Assembly: GCF_028640845.1 (NCBI RefSeq)
Contig: NC_080540.1
Span: 133,080,420-133,144,419 of the forward strand
DNA length: 64,000 bases
DNA from: Ahaetulla prasina
Lineage: Eukaryota; Chordata; Lepidosauria; Squamata; Colubridae
Reading direction: 5' to 3'
The stretch's first letter is position 1; every line of letters starts with the position of its first letter. The notes beneath the pieces are model-generated. The model was not told the origin of the DNA. It was given only the letters and a program-made list of their open reading frames with translations, and did no database searches. The translations under genes and the position numbers were made by a program. Below, piece by piece: positions 22,887 through 34,209 of the stretch.

Positions 22887-23790
22887 AGTCATATTTTCTG
22901 CAATCAAGATTGGAGCGGTTAATATTAAGCTTAAATCTATTGTGCGTTCGTGTATTATTGTGATTGAAGCTGAAGTAGTCTTCAACAGGAAGGACATTGT
23001 AATAAATGATTCTATGAGTTAAACTCAGGTCCTGTCGAAGGCGGCGGAGTTCTAAGTTTTCTAAACCCAGGATTTCAAGTCTGGTGGCATAAGGTATTTT
23101 GTTGTATTCAGAGGAGTGGAGAACTCTTCTTGTAAAATATTTCTGGACACGCTCAATTGTATTGATGTCTGAAATGTGGTATGGGTTCAAGACAGGCGAG
23201 CTGTATTCAAGAATTGGTCTAGCAAATGTTTTGTATGCTCTGGTTAGTAGTGTAGTGTTTCTGGAGAAGAAGCTACCCAAGATTAGGTTTACAACTCTTA
23301 AAGCCTTTTTTGTGATGTAGTTGTAGTGGGCTTTGGCACTTAGATTATTTGATATGAAAACTCCAAGGTCTTTAACAGGGTGGGGGTCATTTGTAAGGTA
23401 ATGTCCATCGAGTTTGTATTTAGTGTTTAGATTCTTTTTTCCAATGTGTAAGAGAGCATTTGCTGGTTGAGATTTGGAATTGCCAAGTTTGAGACCATTC
23501 TGACACAAGGTCTTTTTGAAGGGTAGCTATATTGTTGGTGGTGTTAAAAAGTTTGACATCGCCAGCAAAGAGAACACAATTACATATAATATGGTCACAG
23601 AGATCATTTATGTATAATATGAAGAGTGTTCGACCAAGAACGCTGCCTTGGGGAATGCCGCTATTGACAGGAACAGGATTTGATAGAGCACTGCCAATTT
23701 TGACCACTTGTTGTCTGTTTGACAGGAAAGCTGTTATCCAATTGTGGAGGGGTCCTGAGATGCCGTACGATTTTAGTTTTAGGAGAAATT
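22886..23790 (-). mobile_element. Rex1-like LINE, coding 5' part (right of the nested L2), inactive
   Basis: Minus-strand frames at 23707-23420 and 23508-22886 give SGIPQGSVLGRTLFILYIND, VLFAGDVKLFN, KDLGVFISNNLSAKAHYN, RPILEYSSPVLNPY, IERVQKYFTRRVL and RLEILGLENLELRRLRQDL. These are the reverse-transcriptase and C-terminal motifs of Jockey-group LINEs, most like Rex1. The catalytic FADD is FAGD here, so the enzyme would be dead, and one frameshift separates the two frames. The 5' half, including any endonuclease, is missing. Confidence 0.8.
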
Positions 23791-24040
23791 ATTTAGTTTT
23801 AAGAGAAATGATGATTAGTTTTCTAATCATCAAAAAGATATAAGTTCATTTTCTTCTATTTCATGCAAAAAAAAAATCTATAAAAGGTTTCCAGTCAGCA
23901 ATACATATTGACAATGTATTTTCTCTGATCAAAGATGTCAATCTGCCCATATCAGCAAGTTCCATCCTCTTCACCATAGATTGCTCTATGGTAGATAATG
24001 TAGAAATTTTCCACTTCTGTGCATATAAAAGTTTACTGCC

Positions 24041-24041
<1 letters not shown>

Positions 24042-24071
<30 letters not shown>

Positions 24072-24313
24072 TATTAAATTTTTATACCGCCCTTCTCCCG
24101 AAGGACTCAGGGCGGTGTACAGCCAAAGTAAAATACAGGATATATACAATTAAAAAGAATTTAAAATAAAACTATTACTAAACGGCTGATAATTAAAATA
24201 GATTTAAAAATTTAAAACATTAATAAAACCCCAATTTAAAACCAACTATTTATGCCAGTCCTGCTTGAATAAATAAATATGTTTTAGCTCACGACGAAAG
24301 GTCCGATATTATC
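24042..24313 (-). mobile_element. L2-like LINE 3' end fragment
   Basis: From the minus strand: LINE sequence near the C-terminus (CGGACCTTTCGTCGTGAGCT), about 200 bp of AT-rich 3' UTR, then CACCGCCCTGAGTCCTTCGG, GAAGGGCGGTATAAAAAT and AATAAATAAA. Only the last 270 bp is present. Confidence 0.85.
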
Positions 24314-25834
24314 ATATATAAAAACAAAGTCCCATGCCTTTTTTCCCCCAACAGTCTGTAAACTTTATCTCTGCCTCTGTGTCTTCTCAATCTAAAATTT
24401 GTCAAACCTTGTATAATTTTTTCTCTAATATTTTCATCAGAATTCTCTGGAATGACTCTAAACTTCAGACAAAATTATTTCTCTCTCAATTCTAATGGAG
24501 GCAAATTATACAGTTCTTTCTTCGATTTTGTGAATAATTTCTGACATGATCCATCATTTCTACTCTATCATAACTTGTTTTATATTTCCAGATACTTACT
24601 TTATTTCCTTCTTTTTAACTTATTCTTCATCTCCTATTTCATCTTTACAAATCTTTTATCCATTCTGTTTCTTCAAAGTTGTAAATGTAGTCTCAAGTAA
24701 TTCAGTCAATTTACTGCCAACTTAGTCAAAAAAAAATTTTATTGCTTTCTCTTCAGGCTGTTCTAATGATACTCTCCTTCTCTCTCTACCTTCTTTTTGA
24801 GTTCTCATGTTGCAATCCAAAAGTAAAAGTATCTCAAGGGAAAGAAGGAAGGCAAAATCTCTCCTTTTTTTCTTCTTTTATCTTCCTGTGCCTTTAATTC
24901 TATATTGCAGTCAAACATCAACATCTTTATGGTTACAATCATGCACAGAGTCTACTCATGTTTCATTTATCCTCTGATTTGTAATTTCCATAAACTGTCT
25001 GCAGTCTTAAGTAAAATGCAGTAATAAGTTTTTTTTAAAAAAGCCATTCCCATGGTAGGTCTGATTCAGTTGCCTAATTCAGTTACAGTTATTCCAATAC
25101 ACTTTCATAAAATAATTTATTTTTTAATTATAACTATTGCCTTTGTCCATTTTAAACTTTGTTAAATCATCTCTTAAGATTTTTTGCCAAATATTTTTAA
25201 TCTTTACATTTTTAGTTTTGTAAATCCCCCCCTAAAAAAATGAAACTCACCAAGAGGAATCTTATCCTGCCATAAAAGAAAATCTTTTAATCTGTAGAAT
25301 GATTAATTCCACAGAATTGAGATTTGGCTAGGCCTCCATAAAGGCTACACCCCGACTGTGAATTTAGATGGAATCCCACACTTTTCAGCTATTCTGCTCA
25401 CAAGCAAACTGCAAAATCTTCCACCATTCCTAATATCCTCTTCTTAAAATAAGCATCATGACTGCAATGAAGATTAAAAACTGGAATTGGGACACTTGCC
25501 TCTATTTCCATGATGTTTTATTTTTTCTATATTTTATCTACAGATAATCCTGATGGTTTAATGCTATGAAAGGCTTCCACTGCGCTGCAGCTTAGTGACT
25601 TCTTGCAGTCTTTGAGCCATATCATGCCAAGAAGCCTTTGAGCCACAGCATGGCAAGCAGCCCCTATGGCATGGCTTGCTGCCCCATAAAACAGGGTGCA
25701 GAATGTTCAAAAGAGCAGAGATGGGGGTAGATAGGTATGTGGGAAAGTTGAATTGGAGGCAGTCCCTTACGCTATCGAGGCTTAGGCCTAGGGGAGTGCC
25801 AAACCTGAAATGGCTTGGCTTGGGGTGGGTCCTC
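24314..25834. other. Unassigned AT-rich intronic stretch
   Basis: About 1.5 kb of TTCT/AAAT-rich sequence of a texture typical of decayed retroelements, and continuous in character with 23850-24040 on the other side of the L2 fragment. No frame, tail or target duplication allows a family call. No host exon is seen. Confidence 0.4.
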
Positions 25835-25984
25835 AGCTAATGATCAGTGGAAGTGGGTTAATGACAGCAACAAGAATGCCATTGCTCAGTTATGTTGTCA
25901 CATGATATTGTGCTTTATAAATCATATCACTTAGTGACAGAAAATCCGATACTAATTATAGTCATAAATCAATGACTTCCTGTA
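25835..25984. mobile_element. Partial CAGG-type DNA element (right end)
   Basis: The end TAGTCATAAATCAATGACTT then CCTGTA resembles the right end of the elements at 30437, 43114 and 62592 (ATCATAAGTC..GGACTACCTGTA). The left part is degraded, starting near GGTCCTCAGCTAATGATC. Confidence 0.5.
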
Positions 25985-26179
25985 CAGATCTTTTCCCTCT
26001 AATGACTACATGGTATTTTCTTCCCATAATAACCTAACTTTTCTCTCTAAATTTGGAATCAGGATTAAATATTCATGAAATTCTTTCATTCGACAATTAG
26101 GATTTTATCTCCCAAAAGTCTCTCCTTGCCAATACATTCTTGGTAGCAATATTTTACAAAAGGCAGCATTGATATATTA

Positions 26180-26530
26180 GTAATAGATTCTGTCTTTTGG
26201 AGAACTAAGGCGAAGGGAATTGTTATTTGTCCAGCCTAAATTGATTGTTTGCTTGCATATGCTTGGATTTATATGCCAGTCTAATCCACAAAAACAGACC
26301 ATAAGACCCTCTCCAGTAAGGCGATTAATCAAAATGTACATCAAAATAACAAAAGAAAGGGCAAGGCAAACCAACAACTGACAATTGCAATACACTTTGC
26401 TCCTAAGGGATAAATTTACATGGACAAATCTTGTAGCAGAGGACCTCTCTCTGCCCAAGGACCTCTCACTGCAATTTTTTTGGAATAGCCAGGTCTTAAT
26501 AGTTTTCTGGACTATTAACGAGGAAGGATC
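26180..26530 (-). mobile_element. Possible old LINE 3' coding remnant
   Basis: A 129-codon minus-strand frame (26566-26177) contains SSLIVQKTIKTWLFQKNCSE, which resembles the C-terminal tail motif of L2-type LINEs (RRELKTYLF; compare KALNAWFCHW at 3552-3581). No other LINE motif is present. A chance frame is the alternative. Confidence 0.35.
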
Positions 26531-26572
26531 TGATCTTCTTGGGGGGGGGGGGAGAGATGATGCCATTTGAAC

Positions 26573-29130
26573 CAGTGGTGGGTTTCAAAAAAATTTACTA
26601 CCGGTTCTGTGGGTGTGGCTTGGTGAGCATGGCATGGCTTGGTGGGCGTGGCTTATTTATTTATTTATTTATTTATTTAAATTTTTTTACCGCCCTTCTC
26701 CCGAAGGACTCAGGGCGGTGTACAGCCAAGGTTAAAACAGTTAAATATACAAATTTAAAATATCAATTAAAATACATATTCAATAATGGCCAAATTAAAA
26801 CCGTCAAATTGACCCAACCTAAAATACCCCATATAAAATTACTAAAAATTAAAAATTTGAAAAATTTAAAAATCAAGCCAGTCCCGCTTGGATAAATAAA
26901 TAAGTTTTTAATTCCCGACGAAAGGTCCGAAGGTCAGATAATTGGCGCAAACCAGGGGGAAGTTCGTTCCAGAGGGTAGGTGCTCCAACAGAGAAGGCCC
27001 TTCCCCTGGGGGCCGCCAGCCGACATTGCTTGGCGGACGGCACCCTGAGAAGATCCTCTCTGTGAGAGCGTACGGGTCGGTGGGAGGCATAAGGTAACAG
27101 CAGGCGGTCCCGTAAGTACCCGGGCCCTAAGCCATGGAGCGCTTTAAAGGTGGTAACCAGAACCTTGAAGCGCACCCGAAAGACCACAGGTAGCCAGTGC
27201 AGACTGCGCAGGAGTGGTGTTACCCGGGAGCAACGTGGAGCTCCCTCAATCACCCACGCAGTTGCATTCTGGACTAACTGGAGTCTCCGAGTGCACTTCA
27301 GGGGTAGCCCCATGTAGAGAGCATTGCAATAATCCAGACGAGAAGTGACAAGAGCATGAGTGACCGTGCATAAGGCATCCCAGTCCAGAAAGGGGCGCAA
27401 CTGGCGAACCAGGCGAACCTGGTAAAAGGCTCTCCTGGAGACGGCCGCCAGGTGATCTTCAAACGACAGCCGTCCATCCAGGAGAACGCCCAAGTTGCGT
27501 ACCCTCTCTGTTGGGGCCAGTGACTCGCCCCCAACAGACAGCCGCAGTTGCAGCTGACTATACCGGGGTGCCGGCATCCACAGCCACTCCGTCTTGGATA
27601 GATTGAGTATGAGTCTGTTTCTCTCTCCCCTTCCAGACCCGTATGGCCTCCAGGCAATGGGACAACACTTCGACAGCTTCGTTGAGGTGGCCCGGGGTGG
27701 AAAAGTACAGCTGAGTGTCATCAGCGTACAGCTGATAACTCACCCCGAAGCCACTGATGACCTCGCACAACGGCTTCATATAGATGTTGAACAGGAGAGG
27801 CAAGAGAATCGATCCCTGAGGCACCCCACAAGTAAGGCGCCTCGCGGTCGATCTCTGCCCTCCTGTCAACACCGTCTGCGACCGGTCAGAGAGATAGGAG
27901 GAGAATCACCGATAAACGGTGCCTCCCACTCCCAAACTCCCCAACCGGCGCAGCAAGATACCATGGTCGATGGTATCAAAAGCCGATGAAAGATCTAACA
28001 GGACCAGGGCAGAGGAACAACCCCTATCCCTGCCCCTCCAGAGGTCATCCACCAACGCGACCAAAGCTGTCTCCGTGCTATACCCGGACCGGAAGCCAGA
28101 CTGGAACGGGTCTAGATAGACAGCTTCATCCAGGTACTGGGGAAGCTGCCATGCCACCACACTCTCTACAACCTTCGCCACAAAGCGAAGGTTAGAGACT
28201 GGACGGTAATTACCCAAAATAGCTGGGTCCAGGGAAGGCTTCTTAAGGAGGGGTCTCACCACCGCCTCTTTAAAGGCGGCAGGAAAGACCCCTTCCAACA
28301 AAGAAGCATTTATAATTCCCCGGAGCCAGCCTCGTGTCACCTCCTGAGTGGCCAGCACCAGCCAGGAGGGACACGGGTCCAGTAAACATGTAGTGGCGTG
28401 TAACCTCCCCAGCAACCTGTCCATGTCCTCGGGAGCCACAGAATCAAACTCATCCCAAACAACATCAACAAGACGTGTCTCAGTCATCTCATCCGGATCA
28501 TCACAATCTTGGTCCAAACTATCCCGAAGGTGAGCGATTTTATCGTATAGATAACCACTAAACTCCTCAGCACGTCCCTGCAAGGGGTCATCCCCTCCCC
28601 CCTGGTGTAGGAGGGAGCGGGTCACCCGAAACAGGGCGGCCGGGCGGTTATCTGCCGACGCAATGAGGGTGGAAACGTAAGAACGTTTCGCCTCCCTCAG
28701 TGCCACTAGGTAGGTCTTCATAAAAGACCTAACTAGTGTCCGATCAGCCTTGAAACGGCTGGACCTCCAGGTACTCTCTAGGCGTCTTCTCCGGCGTTTC
28801 ATCTCTCTCAGCTCCTCGGAGAACCAAGGAGCCAATTGAGATCTGCGCTGGGTCAGAGGCCGCAAAGGCACGACACGGTCCAAAGCCCCAGCTGCGGCCT
28901 GTTCCCAGGCCGCAACTAGTTCTTCGGTCGTGCCCTGCCACGCTTGGTGAGCGTGGCAGGGAAAGATAACTGCAAAATCCCCATCTCCTCCCGATCAGCT
29001 GGGATTTGGGAGGCAGAGAATAGACGGGGGAGGGACCAGTCAGAATTTTTACTACCGGTTCTCCGAACTACTCAAAATTTCCACTACCGGTTCTCCAGAA
29101 CTGGTCAGAACCTGCTGAAACCCCCCTCTG
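26573..29130. mobile_element. hAT-like element interrupted by an L2-like LINE; 8-bp target duplication
   Basis: Inverted ends CAGTGGTGGGTTTCA (26573) and TGAAACCCCCCTCTG (to 29130). Flanks ATTTGAAC (26565-26572) and ATTTGGAC (29131-29138) differ at one of eight bases. Next to the right end are two copies of CTACCGGTTCTCC (29052 and 29086). The element proper is only about 270 bp; the remaining 2.29 kb is the LINE. There is no transposase frame. Confidence 0.88.
26653..28942 (-). mobile_element. L2-like LINE, 2.3 kb, 16-bp target duplication, two visible disabling mutations
   Basis: Best preserved LINE here. Minus-strand coding runs from 28883 down to about 26873: thumb-proximal region, RPVSNLRFVAKVVESV, LDPFQSGFRSGYSTETALV, LLDLSSAFDTIDHGILLRRL, GVPQGSILLPLLFNIYM, YADDTQLYFST, then the C-terminal motifs to RRELKTYLFIQAGLA. 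I see one nonsense change (the W of YRWFSSYL is TGA near 27906) and one frameshift near 27630 (KGREKQ). The flanks GCTTGGTGGGCGTGGC (26637-26652) and GCTTGGTGAGCGTGGC (28943-28958) are a 16-bp duplication of hAT sequence. The endonuclease half is lost by 5' truncation. Confidence 0.92.
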
Positions 29131-29642
29131 ATTTGGACTTTTTTCTTATCCTTTATTTAAGAATATGTCACCTGCAGAGATCCCAGAGACAGCCTGCTCA
29201 GAAGAGTCCCCACTTCTTTAGCGTGCACACAGGGAATAAGTGGGGATGCTGTTCTCTGGGATACCTACAAGTGACATTCTCTTAAATAAAGGATGGGAAG
29301 AGAGTCCACTCCTCCAGTTCTTTTGCATGGGCAAACCCCAATGGATGTAGGCAGTCCTCATGATATTTAGGTCCCAAGCTTGTTGCTGTTGTCAGCTTTC
29401 CCATAAAGCATCAAAAGTTAGATTTTTGCCCTTATCATCTCTTTACCTGGAATGACAGCAGCATTTCAAAAGCTCACACTATCCAGGAGTCTGATAGGTT
29501 TACATTTACAGGCTTCTGTTCATTTAGCAGTTCACTCTTTTTCCTATAAGGCAGGGGATATAATGGATTCAGCTGAAAATGAAATTTGCCAATATCCTCC
29601 TTACCGTATGCAGTAATCTACCATTTGTCTCTCTGCTTTCAG

Positions 29643-29752
29643 ATTCTTGAGGAAGCTCTGAAGATCTGCAATTACATTTTCACAATCATCTTTGTCATGG
29701 AATCAGTTTTCAAGCTCATTGCATTTGGCTTTCGTCGGTTCTTTCAAGATAG
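29643..29752 (+). CDS. CACNA1G: CACNA1G exon 28: IVS2 and S2-S3 loop
   Basis: 110 bp, phase 0 in and 2 out. Acceptor TGCTTTCAG, donor ATAG|GTAATA. The peptide is [20 protein letters not shown] then [16 protein letters not shown] plus a split R. The hydrophobic stretch with an embedded Glu ([10 protein letters not shown]) is the IVS2 helix, part of the voltage-sensor charge-transfer centre. The split Arg is completed by the first base of exon 29. Confidence 0.96.
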
Positions 29753-30436
29753 GTAATAATGACTCAGAATAACATTGCCAGGTGTTTTTGTGTGTGTGTT
29801 TTTCCTTCAAAAAGTGCCATTCCTAATGTTTCCAGTTACAGCTCTTTCTGTTGTCTAAATATGTGGATGAAAATGAGTTATTGGCCCATTCTTAATGCTA
29901 ATATACTAATTAAAGGAAAAAATAGTTAAATATATAAATAGTATCTTTTCTTGTGACAGCTAAAAAAAGAGAAAACCTTCTGGAAAAATAGGAACACCCA
30001 CATAGTAATTTTCTGTCTTTTTAATTGTACCTCAAAATCTTTCTAAAATGGATCCTCATCATATTAGAATCAGTCCTGGTTTAGTTAAAGCATTAATAAA
30101 AAATAGGAAAATAAATGGACAAAACTCAGAAAAATGCCAGGTTTATTTCCTATTTGAAACTAGCTGAGTTAGCTGTGATGTATAGAAGTATTCCCAGCTC
30201 CTTATATGGATATTTCATCTCTGCTAATTCAATATAAATTATACAGAAGTACATAAGAACATGGATACCCATTTTTCTTAATTTCTGCTTCCCTCTATGA
30301 AGGAGTAAGTGTTTTGATAAACTTTTTATGGTAAAATCATATAATGCAGTAATTGACCCTAAACTCATGTCTTATTGGTGGATTTTGCTCCACCACATCA
30401 TCACACCTTTGCAGCAGCTGTAACTCTCTTACTACA

Positions 30437-30811
30437 GGTAGTCCTCAACCTTACAAATATTTGTTTAACAACGACATTGAAAAAGTGATGACTGATCCTC
30501 GCACTTATGACCATCACAGTGTCCCAGTGGTCCCTGGTCAAAATTTGGACACTTGGCAACTGGCATGTATTTACAATGGTTACAGCGTCTGGGGTCATGT
30601 GATCACCATTTGCAGCCTTCCCAGGAGCTTCGAACAAGCAAAGTCATTGGGAAAAGCCAGATTTGCTTAACGACTGCATGAATCACTTAATGACTGCATT
30701 GATTTGCTTAAGGACCCCATCACAAAAAGATCATAAGATCACGCGCAACTCACTTAATGACCATATTGAAGTTCCAATACCGATTGTGATCATAAGTCAA
30801 GGACTACCTGT
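30437..30811. mobile_element. TA-flanked non-autonomous DNA element, 375 bp
   Basis: Ends CAGGTAGTCCTCAACCTTA and TAAGTCAAGGACTACCTG are inverted repeats, each with TA immediately outside (TA at 30435-30436 and 30812-30813), the insertion site of Tc1/mariner-type transposons. The interior (CACTTATGACCATCACAGTG, GGGGTCATGTGATCACCATT) is shared with 43114-43515 and 62592-62989. There is no transposase. Confidence 0.72.
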
Positions 30812-31145
30812 AATGTGAACCAATCCTCTTCCCATCACACTGATAACTTGGGTCATCACTGTATCCCTCATAAGCACCAGAAAAAATGCTGGCTCCCCCC
30901 TTGTTGCTTCCTATAGCTTGTGTCTTTATTCTTTTATGTTTTTAAAATGAGAAGTTAGCATGCTGCAATGCAAAATACCAGCCTCAGACACAATCTTTAT
31001 TCCCAAAAATGCGATTATCCTTGAAGCATTCTTTTTAAAGAAATGAAAGGAGACTACAGCTTGGCACGCCTACCTATTTAGTAAAATGTCAAAGGCAAAC
31101 TGAGGTGACAGCTACTATATGGGGAGATTAGAGGGGACAGTGAAG

Positions 31146-31613
31146 AGCATCCGGAGGGCATCCGGAGACTGCAGTTAGTTCAGAATGCGGCTGCGCGGGT
31201 TATAGAGGGAGCCCCTCGTGGCTCCCGTATGACACCTTTCCTGCGCAGACTGCACTGGCTACCTGTGGCCTTCCGGGGAAGGGCCTTCTCTGTGGGGGCC
31301 CCCACCCTCTGGAACGAACTCCCCCCAGGACTCCGTCAACTTCCGGACCTCCGAACCTTCCGTCGCGAGCTTAAAACACACCTATTCATTTGCGCAGGAC
31401 TGGACTAGTTTTTAAATTTTATAGGGGTTTTAAATTGGTTTTAATATTTATACTATTTTTAATAATTTGGCTTTTAGAATAAGTTTTTTAATGGTTTTCT
31501 TAATTTGTATATATATGTTTTTTACTTGCCTGTGAACCGCCCTGAGTCCTTCGGGAGATAGGGCGGTATACAAATACGAATAATAAATAAATAAATAAAT
31601 AAATAAATAAACT
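31146..31613 (+). mobile_element. L2-like LINE 3' end with an internal deletion
   Basis: Translates in pieces as RRLQLVQNAAARVIEGAPRG, LRRLHWLPVAFR and then directly FSVGAPTLWNELPPGL, so the KVLVTTFKALHG to RLAAPRG portion (about 200 bp) is deleted. The 3' end has GTGAACCGCCCTGAGTCCTT and (AATA)n. Confidence 0.85.
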
Positions 31614-31949
31614 CAGGAAAGATGGTCATGTTTGCCATGATAGCCATTTTGTGTTCCTAACCTGGTCTCACGATTCTAAATGTGCCCATGTGTGCCAAAT
31701 GGGGATCTTGAATCTAATTTGCTCATGAGCATACAGAACAGTTAGCTCTTAGTGGCACTGTCATATCTCCCCATATGTTCAGCAGTCCCAAATAATGCAT
31801 TTACAGTACTTATAGAGCAGTAGCGGCAAAACAGAGAGTTTCTCGGTACTAGTTATTTGTCATTATTTTAGTGAGCTGATTAAATTGTGAAGAACTCTCT
31901 CAGACACAGACACACATATATAGACCCAAAAAGTGAGCATATTGAATAA

Positions 31950-34209
31950 ACTTGGCTCATATGAATGAAGAACTTGTCGCTGCCTGGGAAACGGCGGCAG
32001 CAGGGGCTTTGGATCGTGTCGTGCCTTTGCGGCCTCTGACCCGGCGCCGTTCTCGACCAGCTCCTTGGTTCTCTGAGGAGCTGAGAGAGATGAAGCGCCG
32101 GAAAAGACGCCTAGAGAGCATCTGGAGGGCCAGCCATTCCGAATCTGACCAAACACTAGTACGGTCTTATATTCAGGCCTACTTAGTGGCAATAGGGACG
32201 GCAAAGTGGGAATACTTTTCCGTCCTTATCACATTGACAGATAACCGCCCAGCCGCCTTGTTTAGAGTGACCCGCTCTCTGCTTTTCCAGGGAGCTCGGG
32301 AGGATCCCTTGCAAGGACGTGCTGAGGAGTTTGGAATGTATCTGCACGATAAAATCGCTCAGATCCGGGACGGGCTGGATGCTGATTGGGTAGATTCGGG
32401 TGGGACGGCGGAGGCAGCTCTTGAGAATATTATTTGGGGGGAATTCGATTCTGTGACTCCCAAGGACATGGACAGGATACTGAGAGGGCTGAATGCTACC
32501 ACATGTTTATTGGACCCGTGTCCCTCCTGGTTGGTACTGGCCACACAGGAGGTTACACGAGGCTGGCTTCAGAGAATTGTTAACACTTCTTTGAAGGAGG
32601 GTATCTTCCCCACAGCCTTGAAAGAGGCGGTGGTGAGACCCCTCCTCAAGAAGTCTTCCCTGGATCCAGCTATTTTATCGAACTACCGTCCGGTCTCTAA
32701 CCTTCGTTTTGTGGCAAAGGTTGTTGAGAGTGTTGTAGCACATCCGCTCCCTCGGTACCTGGATGGAACTGTTTATCTAGACCCGTGCCAGTCCGGCTTC
32801 CGGCCTGGGTACAGCACGGAGATGGCTTTGGTCGCGTTGGTTGATGATCTCTGGAGGGCCCGGGATAGGGGTTGTTCCTCTATCCTGGTCCTACTTGATC
32901 TGTCAGCGGCTTTTGATACCATCGACCATGGTATCTTGCTGCAGTGGTTGGGGGGGCCTGGGAGTGGGAGGCACCATTTTTCGTTGGTTCTCCTCCTATC
33001 TCTCCGACCGCTTGCAGACAGTGTTGGCAGGGGGGCAGAGATCGACCGCGAGGCACCTCACATGTGGGGTGCCACAGGGGTCGGTTCTCTCGCCCCTCCT
33101 GTTCAACATCTATATGAAACCGTTGGGGGAGATCATCCGTGGTTTTGGGGTGAGTTGCCAGCTGTACGCTGATGACACTCAACAGTACATTTCCACCCCG
33201 GATCACCCCAACAAAGCCGTCGATGTGATTTCCTGGTGCCTTGAAGCCGTTCGGGTCTGAATCGGGACGAACAGACTTCGACTCAACCCATCCAAGACGG
33301 AGTGGCTGTGGATGCCGGCGTTCCGGTACAGTCAGTTAGTTCCGTCACTGACTGTGGGGGGTGAGTCACTGGCCCCCAGGGAGTTGGTTCGCAGCTTAGG
33401 CATTCTCCTGGATGCGCGGCTGTCGTTGGAAGAACACTTGACGGCCGTTGCCAGGGGAGCTTTTTATCAGGTTCGCCTGATCCGCCAACTGCGTCCCTTC
33501 CTGAACCGGGATTCGTTATGCACGGTCACTCATGCCCTCATTACCTCCCGCCTGGATTACTGCAATGCTCTCTACATGGGGCTCCCCTTGAAGAGCACCG
33601 GGAGACTTCAACTGGTACAGAATGCGGCTGCGCGGGGGATAGAGGGAGCGTCTCGGAGCTTCCATATAACACCTCTCCTACGCAAGCTGCACTGGTTGCC
33701 GGTGGTCTTCCGCGTGCAATTCAAGGTGTTGGTGATCACCTTTAAAGCACTCCATGGCATAGGACCAGGTTACTTATGGGACCGCCTACTGCCACCAATA
33801 GCCTCCCATCGACCTGTGCGCTCCCACAGGGAGGGTCTCCTCGGGGTGCCGTCAGCTAAACAATGTCGGCTGGCAGCCCCCAGGGGAAGAGCCTTCTCTG
33901 TGGGTGCACCTAGCCTATGGAACGAACTGCCTCTGGGGCTACGCCTTCTTCCCGACCTCCGGGCCTTTAAGCACGAGCTCAAGACTTTTTTGTTTCAACG
34001 AGCAGGGTTGGCCTAAGAGTAATTTTTAATTGAGTGGTTTTATTACTTGTTATTTTAATATTCGGCCTTATGGTTTCAGATTTTTAAATTTTCAAATATT
34101 GTGTTTTAATTTTTGTATATGTCTTTTTAACTTGGCTGTAAACCGCCCTGAGTCTTCGGAGAAGGGCGGTATAGAAGTGTAAATAATAAATAAAATAAAT
34201 AAATAAATA
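31950..34209 (+). mobile_element. L2-like LINE, 2.26 kb, sense orientation, decayed
   Basis: The coding part runs from EELVAAWETAAAGALDRVVP through RPVSNLRFVAKVVESVVAHP, LLDLSAAFDTIDHGILLQ, GVPQGSVLSPLLFNIYM and YADDTQQYIST to LKTFLFQRAGLA at 34016. I see a frameshift in a G run near 32948-32956 (the 406-codon frame at 31952-33172 leaves the LINE frame there) and a nonsense change at 33258-33260 (TGA in place of the W of RVWMG). The YADD catalytic motif is intact. The tail is AACCGCCCTGAGTCTTCGG and (AATAA)n. It lies 511 bp before exon 29. Confidence 0.9.

Larger units (their letters stand above)
17758..29642. other. Intron 27
   Basis: 11.9 kb, the most repeat-laden intron with intron 34. 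In order: a CT/CA tract (18021-18072), a CR1 3' end (19254-19480), a GGAA/GAAA array (21234-21402), a Rex1-like LINE interrupted by an L2-like LINE (21478-23790), an L2 3' fragment (24042-24313), an AT-rich stretch to 25830 that I cannot assign, a partial CAGG-type DNA element (about 25835-25984), a possible old LINE end (26180-26530), and a hAT-like element with a nested L2 (26573-29130). From 18080 to 19250 and 19480 to 21230 I see no repeats. Confidence 0.75.

Noticed and set aside
26177..26566. 129-codon minus-strand frame as a small gene
   Set aside because: No start context or known domain; part resembles a LINE C-terminal motif (KTIKTWLF) and part is unremarkable, so it is listed only as a possible LINE remnant.
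27906..28883. 325-codon minus-strand frame, and the 406-codon plus-strand frame at 31952-33172, as candidate host genes
   Set aside because: Both encode reverse-transcriptase regions of L2-like LINEs (RPVSNLRFVAKVVESV, AFDTIDHGILL) and are truncated and mutated; they are mobile-element remnants.
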